This document shows positions 1-5,368 of a stretch of DNA of 5,368 nt, piece after piece. The DNA is taken from the NCBI GenBank assembly GCA_905373705.1, contig CAJPUA010000088.1, positions 1-5,368 on the forward strand, read 5' to 3'. The translations under genes were made by a program, and so were the position numbers. Source of the stretch: an uncultured Schwartzia sp. Lineage in GTDB: Bacteria > Bacillota > Negativicutes > Selenomonadales > Selenomonadaceae. Positions within the stretch are counted from its first letter, which is position 1. Each line of letters starts with the position of its first letter. A model generated the notes under the pieces. It saw only the letters and a program-made list of their open reading frames with translations, did no database searches and was not told the DNA's origin.

Positions 1-73
1 GCTCGCGCCCCGCCATGGTCAAAAGCGTCTGAAAAAGTCGACGCCCTTCCGCGCTTCCCTCCGGATACTCCAC
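1..73 (-). CDS. Possible start of an unidentified CDS, running off the left edge
   Basis: On the minus strand a GTG at 71-73 opens a frame of 24 codons without a stop to the window edge, beginning V/M-E-Y-P-E-G-S-A-E-G-R-R-L-F-Q. An AAAGAGG sequence lies six bases upstream, a reasonable ribosome binding site. It starts 54 bases after the stop of the truncated licD copy and in the same frame. The visible part is too short to name. It is in the right place for another gene of the same transcript, but an open stretch this short is also expected by chance. Confidence 0.35.
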   Translation of the reverse strand, partial: MEYPEGSAEGRRLFQTLLTMAGRE

Positions 74-127
74 CTTACACCTCTTTCCCCATTTTAGCGG
101 GCGGCTTTTCTGAGCCTTACCGCTCTT

Positions 128-556
128 TCATCCGCTTTTTTCCTCCAGCGCCCGGTAATATTCCTCATAAGGAACATCGGGGCTGAACAGGATCCCTTGT
201 CCGTGATCCGAAGCAAACTTAACGAATTTATGGTAATCGCCGAACAATTCCCTTAAGAGCGGCTCGTAGCCGACAGGCGCCGGTATCGTTCGCTTTTCAA
301 ACGGCAGTTTTATTAACTCCGAATACCACGCCCGGTCAATATGCAGGTACCTTCCTTCTAACTCAAACCCGAAAAAGTTCAGGCGCTGTGAATCTCCGAA
401 ATGCGCCGCCTGAAACCGCTCATACTCGCGAAACCGTTCCTTGGTCGGCAATTTCAGCAAAGCATCCCGGATTGCGGCAGGAATATAAGTTTTTTCCCCG
501 CGCTGCAAAAACCAGCGATATAAGCCTTCCTGAACCGCCATAAGATATAATTCCAT
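128..556 (-). pseudogene. Truncated licD paralog (C-terminal half only)
   Basis: The 142 codons align with the last ~135 residues of the LicD protein next door: QRGEKTYIP against RQGAKSYLP, LIKLPFEKRTIPAP against LIELPFESFHLPAP, LFGDYHKFV against AYGDYHQFV, and LFSPDVPYEEY against LFSADIPYTEC. The catalytic half (GTLLGAVRH and the DDDID aspartates) is absent, so it cannot work as a LicD transferase. An in-frame TAG lies at 569-571, just five codons before the first ATG, and neither that ATG (554-556) nor the next one (539-541) has a proper ribosome binding site. It is most simply a decayed tandem duplicate or the remnant of a second surface-glycan gene. A retained role as a stand-alone domain is possible but unsupported. 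Homology begins near codon 6, close to the break point. Confidence 0.75.
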
Positions 557-609
557 GTTTCTGAACGTCTAACATAAGTCCCCCTCACAGGATGGCCCCG
601 TTCTCGCGG

Positions 610-1500
610 TTAGGGAAAATCAATCTTTTCCAAACACTCGGTATAAGGAATATCCGCGCTAAATAAAAGGTTTTCATGGGAAGAAACCCCCTGCACAAAC
701 TGGTGATAATCGCCATACGCGCGCCTCAAAATCTCATCATATGCCGCCGGTGCCGGCAGGTGAAAGGACTCAAACGGCAGCTCAATCAACTTGTCAAACC
801 ACTGCCGTTCCATGCTTACGCTGTTGCCGCAAATGGCGGAAACCAACATATTCACCATGCGCGAGGATCCGTAACGCTCGGCGGCTATCGCCTCAAACTG
901 CCGCATTCTTTCCTCACGCGGCAGCTGGACCAATGCCAACAGTTCTTCCGTGGGGAGATAGCTCTTCGCTCCCTGCCGGATCCCCTCCAGGATTCCCTCC
1001 GGATTGTAAACCGTCGCCCAGATCTCGCCCTGCATCGCCAAAATTTCTTCTTCCTCTGGGGATCCGTCCGAAGTGGCATCCAGCGCATCGATATCAATGA
1101 AAATGCCCTGATGGATATCCTTAACCTCTGGGTACTGAATGGCCGACGTGCGACTGTCCCGCAGCTTTGACATCCCCAGCACAAATCGCTTGTCCGTATA
1201 AAGATCCTGAAAAAAATAATAGGGTGGCAATTCGCCGACGATAACCTTCTTCAATCGGTCATAATCTGGCCGCGGCATCATGAGATCGATATCGTCGTCC
1301 CACGGAATAAAGCCCTGATGGCGCACCGCACCTAAAAGCGTCCCATAACTCATGAAATACGTCAAATCGTATTTCTTACAAATCCGGTCAAATTCCCGTA
1401 CCAGATTCAGCTCCACATTCCATACCTTTTTACGGTCAAACGTCACCAAAAAGCCGTCCCGCAACTCGTCGTGATACAGGTCGCGAATATATTCTTCCAC
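610..1500 (-). CDS. LicD family phosphotransferase (probable cell-surface glycan phosphocholine or nucleotidyl transfer)
   Basis: A LicD-family protein (nucleotidyltransferase fold) of 296 residues from the GTG at 1500, or 307 from the ATG at 1533. Members transfer phosphocholine or related groups from nucleotide-activated donors onto teichoic acids, lipopolysaccharide or capsule sugars at the inner face of the membrane; the substrate here cannot be told. The N-terminal segment RDGFLVTFDRKKVWNVEL is typical of the family. The core follows as SYGTLLGAVRH then GFIPWDDDIDL (about residues 51-73 in the short form), carrying the metal-binding aspartates, then GIFIDIDALD near 132-141, matching the family's ID-[IV]-FPLD-like block. 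No signal peptide or membrane helix is seen. The GTG start is preferred because of the GGAGG site ahead of it and because it leaves the family-typical N-terminus. A truncated paralog follows 53 bases downstream. No functional link to the hpd genes is evident. Confidence 0.88.
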   Translation of the reverse strand: MEEYIRDLYHDELRDGFLVTFDRKKVWNVELNLVREFDRICKKYDLTYFMSYGTLLGAVRHQGFIPWDDDIDLMMPRPDYDRLKKVIVGELPPYYFFQDLYTDKRFVLGMSKLRDSRTSAIQYPEVKDIHQGIFIDIDALDATSDGSPEEEEILAMQGEIWATVYNPEGILEGIRQGAKSYLPTEELLALVQLPREERMRQFEAIAAERYGSSRMVNMLVSAICGNSVSMERQWFDKLIELPFESFHLPAPAAYDEILRRAYGDYHQFVQGVSSHENLLFSADIPYTECLEKIDFP

Positions 1501-1508
1501 GACGATTC

Positions 1509-1513
1509 CCTCC
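1509..1513 (-). promoter_or_regulatory. Ribosome binding site that sets the licD start at GTG 1500
   Basis: GGAGG, within a GGGGAGGGA run on the minus strand, lies eight bases before the GTG at 1498-1500. The ATG at 1531-1533 has only a GTGGAG sequence about 16 bases away, which is too distant. The site sits inside the longer ORF, so the first 11 codons from the ATG are probably untranslated leader. Confidence 0.65.
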
Positions 1514-1612
1514 CCTGAAAAAACGTTTATCATAAAATAATTCGCCGTGCTCCACGAAAAGCCCTGCCTTATGCAAAAAAGACCCGTTTTATTTACTTTG
1601 CGCCGCCTTTTG

Positions 1613-1642
1613 ATAATATCTTTTGATTGTCCTCTTTGACAA
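1613..1642 (-). promoter_or_regulatory. Putative sigma-70-type promoter for licD
   Basis: On the minus strand TTGTCA (1637-1642, five of six matches to TTGACA) is followed after 18 bases by TATTAT (1613-1618, five of six matches to TATAAT). Transcription would begin near 1606 and give a leader of about 105 bases to the preferred GTG start or 70 to the upstream ATG. It suggests that licD is transcribed independently of the hpd operon. Confidence 0.5.
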
Positions 1643-1644
1643 TC
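1625..1644. promoter_or_regulatory. 7-6-7 dyad overlapping the licD promoter (possible operator)
   Basis: GATTGTC at 1625-1631 and GACAATC at 1638-1644 are perfect inverted copies separated by six bases. The dyad covers the putative -35 hexamer and most of the spacer of the promoter proposed for licD, where a repressor dimer would block polymerase. No regulator gene is in the window and I do not recognise the site as that of a known family. Confidence 0.4.
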
Positions 1645-1671
1645 GCGTTCTGCTGCCGCTTATTTTTGTCA

Positions 1672-1727
1672 CAGTTTCGAAACGTCTAATTTTTGGGAAT
1701 ATTACCCTTTTTAGTTTTTCGAAACTG
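1672..1727. repeat. 11-bp perfect inverted repeat made of TTTCGAAA palindromes
   Basis: CAGTTTCGAAA at 1672-1682 is the exact reverse complement of TTTCGAAACTG at 1717-1727. Each arm contains the self-palindrome TTTCGAAA, and the two copies start 42 bases apart, about four helical turns. Shorter nested matches lie inside (TTAG/CTAA and GGG/CCC around an AT-rich centre). It begins eight bases beyond the hpdA stop. It could be a paired protein-binding site or an RNA hairpin at the hpdA 3' end, but no T run follows on the minus strand, so it is not a standard terminator. Confidence 0.6.
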
Positions 1728-1734
1728 CACCTTT

Positions 1735-2682
1735 TTAAAAAGGCGTTTTGTCACCCAGATAGCAGAGAATTTCGTTATTCAAATACAGCGCTTGCAGTTC
1801 CTGCATGGTATCTTCCGCCATATCGCCGCCGGTCACATAGGCGTATTCCATGCCGAGCTGTTCCCATTTTGTTTGCCCCAAACGATGGAATTTTAACAGG
1901 TTAATTTCGTATAGGTCATGGACCTGCATGAAGGCGATGACCTTTTGGGCGTTTTCCACACTGTCGTTGTAGCCATGGATCGTGGGTTGCCGCAGCACCA
2001 GACGGCCCGGCCAGCCGGAGGCCTTCAAAGCGGCGATATTCTGGAGGATCAAGGCGTTTGAAACGCCGGTTCCCTCCCGGTGTTTTTCATCGTCCATATT
2101 TTTTATGTCGATAAACGCAAAATCGATGTAGGACATGAGCATCAGAAATTTTTCCGTAGGGACATCGCCGGCTGTCTCAATGGCTGTATGGATGTGCATG
2201 CTCTTACATCGTTTCAGGAGGGCTAACAGAAACTCGTCATGCAGGCAAGGCTCGCCGCCGGAAAAGGTGACTCCGCCTTCGCTGCCCCAGTTGCTGCAAT
2301 CACGCTTGAGAATCTTAATGATATCGTCGATGGTGTAGATTTTACCACAGATTTTCAAGGATTCCGACGCGCAATACTGCGTGCATTCAAAGGTTTCGCA
2401 CCGGTTGCAGATCTCCCAGTGGACGACGGGCCCTGTATCTTCGAAATGCAGCCCCCCTCTTGGACATAGATCGACGCAGGCACGACATCCGGTGTGCCAT
2501 TTGCAGACCCGCGGAGCAAACATGAGATGGCGCTTACCGGCGAAATTTTCTGGATTCGCGCACCATTTACAGCGCAGCGGACAGCCAGCGAAAAAGATTG
2601 TCGTCCGGCAGCCGGGGCCATCGTGGATCGAAAAAGCCTGGATGTCAAAGATAATTGCTTTCAGGTCACGTTCGTTCACCAT
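1735..2682 (-). CDS. hpdA: 4-hydroxyphenylacetate decarboxylase activating enzyme (radical SAM)
   Basis: A 315-residue radical-SAM activase that abstracts hydrogen from the glycine of HpdB to make the glycyl radical; cytoplasmic and anaerobic. The signature CxxxCxxC is C34, C38, C41 (GCPLRCKWC), preceded by the HDGPGCRTT segment typical of glycyl-radical activases. A ferredoxin-like insertion follows with two four-cysteine sets, C60/C66/C69/C73 and C92/C95/C100/C104, expected to hold two further [4Fe-4S] clusters. The SAM-binding SGGEP motif is at 141-145. Length agrees with characterised HpdA (about 316) and the protein reads as close to it throughout, so I place it with HpdA rather than pyruvate formate-lyase activase. 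Start: ATG at 2680-2682 with a modest AGAGGA site six bases upstream, weaker than the one for hpdC. It is separated from hpdC by 127 bases with two hairpins, so it may be expressed below the structural subunits. Confidence 0.94.
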   Translation of the reverse strand: MVNERDLKAIIFDIQAFSIHDGPGCRTTIFFAGCPLRCKWCANPENFAGKRHLMFAPRVCKWHTGCRACVDLCPRGGLHFEDTGPVVHWEICNRCETFECTQYCASESLKICGKIYTIDDIIKILKRDCSNWGSEGGVTFSGGEPCLHDEFLLALLKRCKSMHIHTAIETAGDVPTEKFLMLMSYIDFAFIDIKNMDDEKHREGTGVSNALILQNIAALKASGWPGRLVLRQPTIHGYNDSVENAQKVIAFMQVHDLYEINLLKFHRLGQTKWEQLGMEYAYVTGGDMAEDTMQELQALYLNNEILCYLGDKTPF

Positions 2683-2706
2683 GGTTCATCCTCTCTGGGC
2701 GAATCG

Positions 2707-2750
2707 CAAAAAGGAGAAGGCGAAAGGGACGAGCGCCCCTTTCGCCTTCT
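2707..2750 (-). terminator. Perfect 14-bp stem-loop with T tract between hpdC and hpdA (intra-operon terminator or attenuator)
   Basis: AGAAGGCGAAAGGG at 2715-2728 and its exact reverse complement at 2737-2750 enclose an 8-base loop. In the direction of transcription the stem is followed by CC and then five T (2708-2712). On the plus strand there is no T run, so the structure is oriented to act on hpd transcription. It ends about 25 bases before the hpdA start codon, right upstream of the hpdA ribosome binding site. No clear promoter is visible between it and hpdA, so hpdA probably depends on read-through or RNA processing. Confidence 0.75.
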
Positions 2751-2759
2751 TGCACAGGT

Positions 2760-2798
2760 AAATAAACGGCCGCGGTTTTTCCGGGGCGCGGGCCGCCG
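2760..2798 (-). terminator. GC-rich hairpin with T-rich tail just after hpdC (weak terminator candidate)
   Basis: On the minus strand, GGCCCGCG (2787-2794) can pair with CGCGGCC (2768-2774) with one bulged C and a 12-base loop. The tail reads GTTTATTTA. It begins 15 bases after the hpdC stop. The interrupted T-tract and the bulge make it a weaker terminator than the hairpin that follows; it could instead protect the 3' end of hpdBC RNA. Fold inferred by eye. Confidence 0.5.
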
Positions 2799-2809
2799 AT
2801 AAAATCGCG

Positions 2810-3070
2810 TTATTGCATTTGGAAATGCTCGCAGCCGGTGGCGCCGCAAGAGCTGTAAGCCCAGTTTTCTTTCTCGAAGCCGACGCAGGTACCTATCCCA
2901 TACTTATCTGCGTCCTTGAAGCAGGCGCAGCATCCGCACCGCTCCATGGGAACAAACATTGGGCAGGCGTCGCTGCCTTCACCATCAATGGGGAGCATCG
3001 CTTTGGAGAGGGCGCACATGCCCTTTTCGCAATCGAGATGGACGTAGTTTTTGCAATCAATATGTTTCAT
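2810..3070 (-). CDS. hpdC: 4-hydroxyphenylacetate decarboxylase, small iron-sulfur subunit
   Basis: An 86-residue cysteine-rich protein found only with this type of glycyl-radical decarboxylase. In known enzymes it binds the large subunit, carries two [4Fe-4S] clusters and is needed for activity and oligomerisation, possibly damping the radical. Eleven cysteines are visible. His3, Cys6, Cys19 and Cys36 match the His/Cys ligand set I recall for the N-terminal cluster; Cys45, Cys48, Cys62 and Cys80 are spaced as the C-terminal set. Cys14, Cys47, Cys50 and Cys75 are additional, the middle two giving a CxCCxC patch at 45-50. No signal peptide or membrane segment. The ATG at 3068-3070 is fixed by a near-perfect ribosome binding site seven bases upstream. 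It lies between hpdB and hpdA in the usual B-C-A order, and two hairpins follow its stop. Confidence 0.95.
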   Translation of the reverse strand: MKHIDCKNYVHLDCEKGMCALSKAMLPIDGEGSDACPMFVPMERCGCCACFKDADKYGIGTCVGFEKENWAYSSCGATGCEHFQMQ

Positions 3071-3077
3071 GATCGTT

Positions 3078-3084
3078 ACCTCCT
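3078..3084 (-). promoter_or_regulatory. Strong ribosome binding site of hpdC
   Basis: Read on the minus strand, AGGAGGT ends seven bases before the hpdC ATG and is preceded by an A-rich stretch. It is close to a perfect match to the 16S anti-Shine-Dalgarno sequence and is much better than the site before hpdA, consistent with high demand for the small subunit, which is equimolar with HpdB. Confidence 0.85.
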
Positions 3085-3106
3085 TTTTGAATAGGCCTTT
3101 CGTGCA

Positions 3107-5368
3107 TCAGGCGTTCTCGTACTCGGTGCGGTAGATGACTTCATCCTGAATGGGCTTACCGATCTCACACCAGTACTGGGTGAAGCCCGCGACACGTACC
3201 ATCAGATCGCGATAAGAGTCGGGTTTTTTCTGTGCGGCCCGTAATGTCTTGGAATCGACGACATTGAACTGGACATGGAATCCGCCTTTACGCATGTAGG
3301 CGCGAACGATTTCCAAGAGTTTGCGCGTTCCCTGCAGCCCTCGAACGGCTGTGGGGTGCAGCTTCAGATTCATCTGCGAATTCTGCTGCGTGCCATGGTC
3401 ATAGCAGCAGGCGGATTCAAAGATCGCATAGATGCCGTTCTTGTCGGTGCCGGCCGCGGCGGACATGGATCCATCGGAGTAGGTGGTGCCGGCGAGACGT
3501 CCCGCGGCGTCCGAGAGAGTGATGAATCCCTGCGGCCCGTGCGTTGATACGGAGATCTGGCACAGGTAGAGCGGTTTACCGTAATAGGAATTGAATTCCC
3601 GGGTCAGCGGGAACATCGCGTCCTCGTACCATTTCAGGAACTTATCCGCTTCCCAATCGGCGTTGCCGTATTTCGGCGCAGCGAGGCAGTCGACGAAAAT
3701 CTTTTCATACTTCTTGGCATTTTCCGTCGCTTCGCGGTAATCCGGCGAGAATACCCCCGTCTCATACGCGGTTTTGAAGCCGAAGTTATTCAGCATGGCG
3801 TCGACCATCTCATCCAGTGTGTACTTTTTGTCTTCAAAGACATTTTTGTTCAGAGAGGCCAGTTCGTTGATGAAGGTAACGGTACCACAGGATTCGAAAT
3901 TGATGGTAGCATTGTAACGACCGCCCATCATCCCAAGATCGGCGCCTTTTGTGAAGCAGTCGGGCTTTAAGAGAGAAGCAACCGTCGGCATATTGTGCTT
4001 GCGCCAGATGTCCATTTGCAGGTTGTTGACCTTGTTGACGACCTCGATGATTTTGCGGAGATAGGTCTCCCACTGATCGGTGACGGCTTTCATGGTGTCA
4101 AGCTTTTTGTTGTGCTCCGGCAGGATCTGCCGCTTCATGCGATGGTCGTAGCCGTTGGTCAGCACGAGCTCAAGCACTTTAGGCAGACCGACGAAGTGGA
4201 CACCGGTCCCCGACGTCGGCCCCGCACCCCCCGGGATCCAGTGCGTTTGGCCGTTGTAGTGAAGGGGCAAGAAGCAGCTCGGTGCCGATTCGAGGCAGCC
4301 GCCCAAGCACCAGGCCCGCGCGTCCTCCATGTTCATTCCTTCCGGCCCGTAATTGAGTATCATGAAGTTGATGCCGTCCTGGTTGTTCATCCACGCCGGA
4401 TACCCCATCCCTAATTTGGTGCAGGACGCGGCTTTCAGCAGGAAGTCTTCCGGCAGCTTTTCGTCGTAGAGAACCGACAGCGTGGGCTGCGTCGTGCGCG
4501 CGCGCATACCGGCTTCGACGATCAGATATTCGAGCGGGGTCACCGCGCTCAGGCCGTCTTTGGTCAGACCGCCCAGCGAAAGATTATTGAACGTATTGCC
4601 GGAGAGAACGCCGCCTGTTACGCCTGCCGAGGCGAAGCATTCGATGCAGGTAATCTTCAGCCGGTAGTATTCTAAAAGCTCGATGACATCTTCCTCGGTG
4701 ACGATCCCGTCGTCGATATCCTTTTCGTAGAAAGGCTGCAGTACCTGTCCGAGGCGGCCGATGGACTGTCCGGACTGCGGGTCTTCGTTGACGACGCCGT
4801 AATGGCAGCAAAGCGTAAGCTGCAGGGCCTGACGGAAGGTTTCCGGCCGCTTGTGGGCGATGTGAGCCATGACTGCATGGATCTCTTCGTAATTTTTCTT
4901 CAGCTCCGGATCTTTTTCCACCGAAGCTAAGTATTGGGCTCTATCGGCGTAGTTCTGGCACCACTGGCTCATCCCCTGCGCCATGATCTTCATGGCGACG
5001 TAATAGTAGCCGCGCCCCATGCCGAGGAGTCCGTCGTCGCCCGCTTCGCCCATGGTTTCAGCGATCTTCTTGTCACATTCGGCGATGATGCCGTCCCAGC
5101 CGTATTCGAGCGGCAGATAATAGTTCATGACCTCGCGCCCCTGCGGGATGGCGAAGGAATCGAACATACAGAGAACGGAATCCATAATGCGCTTATGGAG
5201 ATCGTATTCCGGCGTCATCTTCGCGTACCGGGTGCTCAATTCTTCGACGGAGATGCCGTCCCACGGCTTTGACGCTTTAATCAACACGGGGATATCTTCC
5301 TTGCGCATGCCGAATTTCTTGGCGATGGAGATGATGTTGCCGTAGCTCTCGGTCACGTTGCCTCCGCC
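3107..5368 (-). CDS. hpdB: 4-hydroxyphenylacetate decarboxylase, large glycyl-radical subunit (5' end outside the window)
   Basis: Catalytic subunit of the oxygen-sensitive enzyme that decarboxylates 4-hydroxyphenylacetate to p-cresol in tyrosine fermentation; cytoplasmic. About 753 residues are visible. The frame stays open to the window edge: the GTG at 5354-5356 is an internal valine preceded by Gly-Gly-Gly-Asn, so it is not the start. Counting that valine as residue 1, the thiyl Cys and partner Glu are C354 and E356 (GGCLES, near 4297) and the radical glycine is G724 in RVAGFTQYW (near 3187). Adding 149 gives the Cys503, Glu505 and Gly873 numbering I recall for the clostridial enzymes. 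The same offset places Phe65, Ser195, Phe256, His387 and Glu488 on the recalled substrate-pocket residues 214, 344, 405, 536 and 637. Full length should thus be near 898 residues, as in the family. Stop TGA at 3107-3109; hpdC follows after 36 bases. Assignment as HPAD rather than phenylacetate or indoleacetate decarboxylase rests on these residues and on the adjacent small subunit. Confidence 0.96.
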   Translation of the reverse strand, partial: GGGNVTESYGNIISIAKKFGMRKEDIPVLIKASKPWDGISVEELSTRYAKMTPEYDLHKRIMDSVLCMFDSFAIPQGREVMNYYLPLEYGWDGIIAECDKKIAETMGEAGDDGLLGMGRGYYYVAMKIMAQGMSQWCQNYADRAQYLASVEKDPELKKNYEEIHAVMAHIAHKRPETFRQALQLTLCCHYGVVNEDPQSGQSIGRLGQVLQPFYEKDIDDGIVTEEDVIELLEYYRLKITCIECFASAGVTGGVLSGNTFNNLSLGGLTKDGLSAVTPLEYLIVEAGMRARTTQPTLSVLYDEKLPEDFLLKAASCTKLGMGYPAWMNNQDGINFMILNYGPEGMNMEDARAWCLGGCLESAPSCFLPLHYNGQTHWIPGGAGPTSGTGVHFVGLPKVLELVLTNGYDHRMKRQILPEHNKKLDTMKAVTDQWETYLRKIIEVVNKVNNLQMDIWRKHNMPTVASLLKPDCFTKGADLGMMGGRYNATINFESCGTVTFINELASLNKNVFEDKKYTLDEMVDAMLNNFGFKTAYETGVFSPDYREATENAKKYEKIFVDCLAAPKYGNADWEADKFLKWYEDAMFPLTREFNSYYGKPLYLCQISVSTHGPQGFITLSDAAGRLAGTTYSDGSMSAAAGTDKNGIYAIFESACCYDHGTQQNSQMNLKLHPTAVRGLQGTRKLLEIVRAYMRKGGFHVQFNVVDSKTLRAAQKKPDSYRDLMVRVAGFTQYWCEIGKPIQDEVIYRTEYENA

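Noticed and set aside
525..575. The out-of-frame product from ATG 575 (KHGI...SYGG) as a remnant of the LicD N-terminus
   Set aside because: The resemblance to the family's KKxxxxYF-SYGT segment covers only a few residues, and the same DNA encodes clear LicD C-terminal homology in another frame.
676..1170. Plus-strand ORFs of 119-164 codons opposite licD
   Set aside because: They are antisense shadows of a recognisable LicD gene, with low-complexity, Arg/Pro-rich or nondescript products and no ribosome binding sites.
1636..1666. Plus-strand TTGACA with a TATTTT 19 bases on, as a divergent promoter
   Set aside because: The -10 is poor, the spacing long, and there is no plausible plus-strand gene downstream; the TTGACA is a by-product of the dyad.
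1672..1727. Inverted repeat as intrinsic terminator of hpdA
   Set aside because: The loop is 34 bases, the stem is AT-rich and no T run follows on the minus strand.
4495..4506. Alternating GC run as Z-DNA or repeat signal
   Set aside because: It falls within conserved hpdB coding sequence (Met-Arg-Ala-Arg codons) and is explained by codon choice.
3995..5272. Plus-strand ORFs of 61-139 codons opposite hpdB
   Set aside because: They lie antisense to a highly conserved gene and are explained by its codon bias.
5354..5356. GTG as the start codon of a 749-residue hpdB
   Set aside because: The frame continues upstream with Gly-Gly-Gly-Asn to the window edge and the conserved HpdB sequence extends through this point; about 149 residues are simply outside the window.

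Overview
The window carries, all on the minus strand, the 3' part of a 4-hydroxyphenylacetate decarboxylase operon followed by a LicD-type phosphotransferase locus. In transcription order (right to left) these are hpdB (glycyl-radical decarboxylase, N-terminus cut by the window edge), hpdC (small iron-sulfur subunit), hpdA (radical-SAM activase), a licD-family gene, a truncated second licD copy, and the possible first codons of another gene at the left edge. Strong AGGAGGT-type ribosome binding sites, mixed ATG/GTG starts, an hpdBCA operon and a LicD-family gene fit an anaerobic Bacillota (Clostridia or Negativicutes-like) gut or fermentative bacterium. The taxonomic reading is inference; the sequence does not settle the genus.

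Region 2683-5368: hpdB and hpdC are 36 bases apart, with a near-perfect Shine-Dalgarno sequence before hpdC. HpdB keeps every active-site residue I recall from the Clostridium scatologenes/difficile enzymes: radical Gly, thiyl Cys, the Glu two residues after it, and the substrate-contacting Ser, His, Glu and Phe residues, all at one constant numbering offset. HpdC keeps the His/Cys pattern for two [4Fe-4S] clusters. Together they should decarboxylate 4-hydroxyphenylacetate (from tyrosine fermentation) to p-cresol. HpdA installs the glycyl radical with S-adenosylmethionine. The 127-base gap between hpdC and hpdA holds two GC-rich hairpins in tandem, the second a perfect 14-bp stem followed by five T on the transcribed strand. 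This looks like a partial terminator or RNA processing point that would keep the activase below the decarboxylase subunits.

Region 1501-1734: a spacer of about 230 bases with a large 11-bp inverted repeat built from TTTCGAAA palindromes, a 7-6-7 dyad, and a good sigma-70-like promoter overlapping that dyad and pointing at licD.

Region 1-1500: an apparently intact LicD-family protein (phosphocholine/nucleotidyl-transfer fold, cell-surface glycan decoration), most likely starting at a GTG inside the longest ORF. Behind it is a 142-codon remnant that matches only the C-terminal half of the same family, so it is a decayed tandem copy. The first 73 bases may be the start of one more gene. The enzymes are of known families; the regulatory DNA between hpdC and hpdA and between hpdA and licD is the least explained part of the window.
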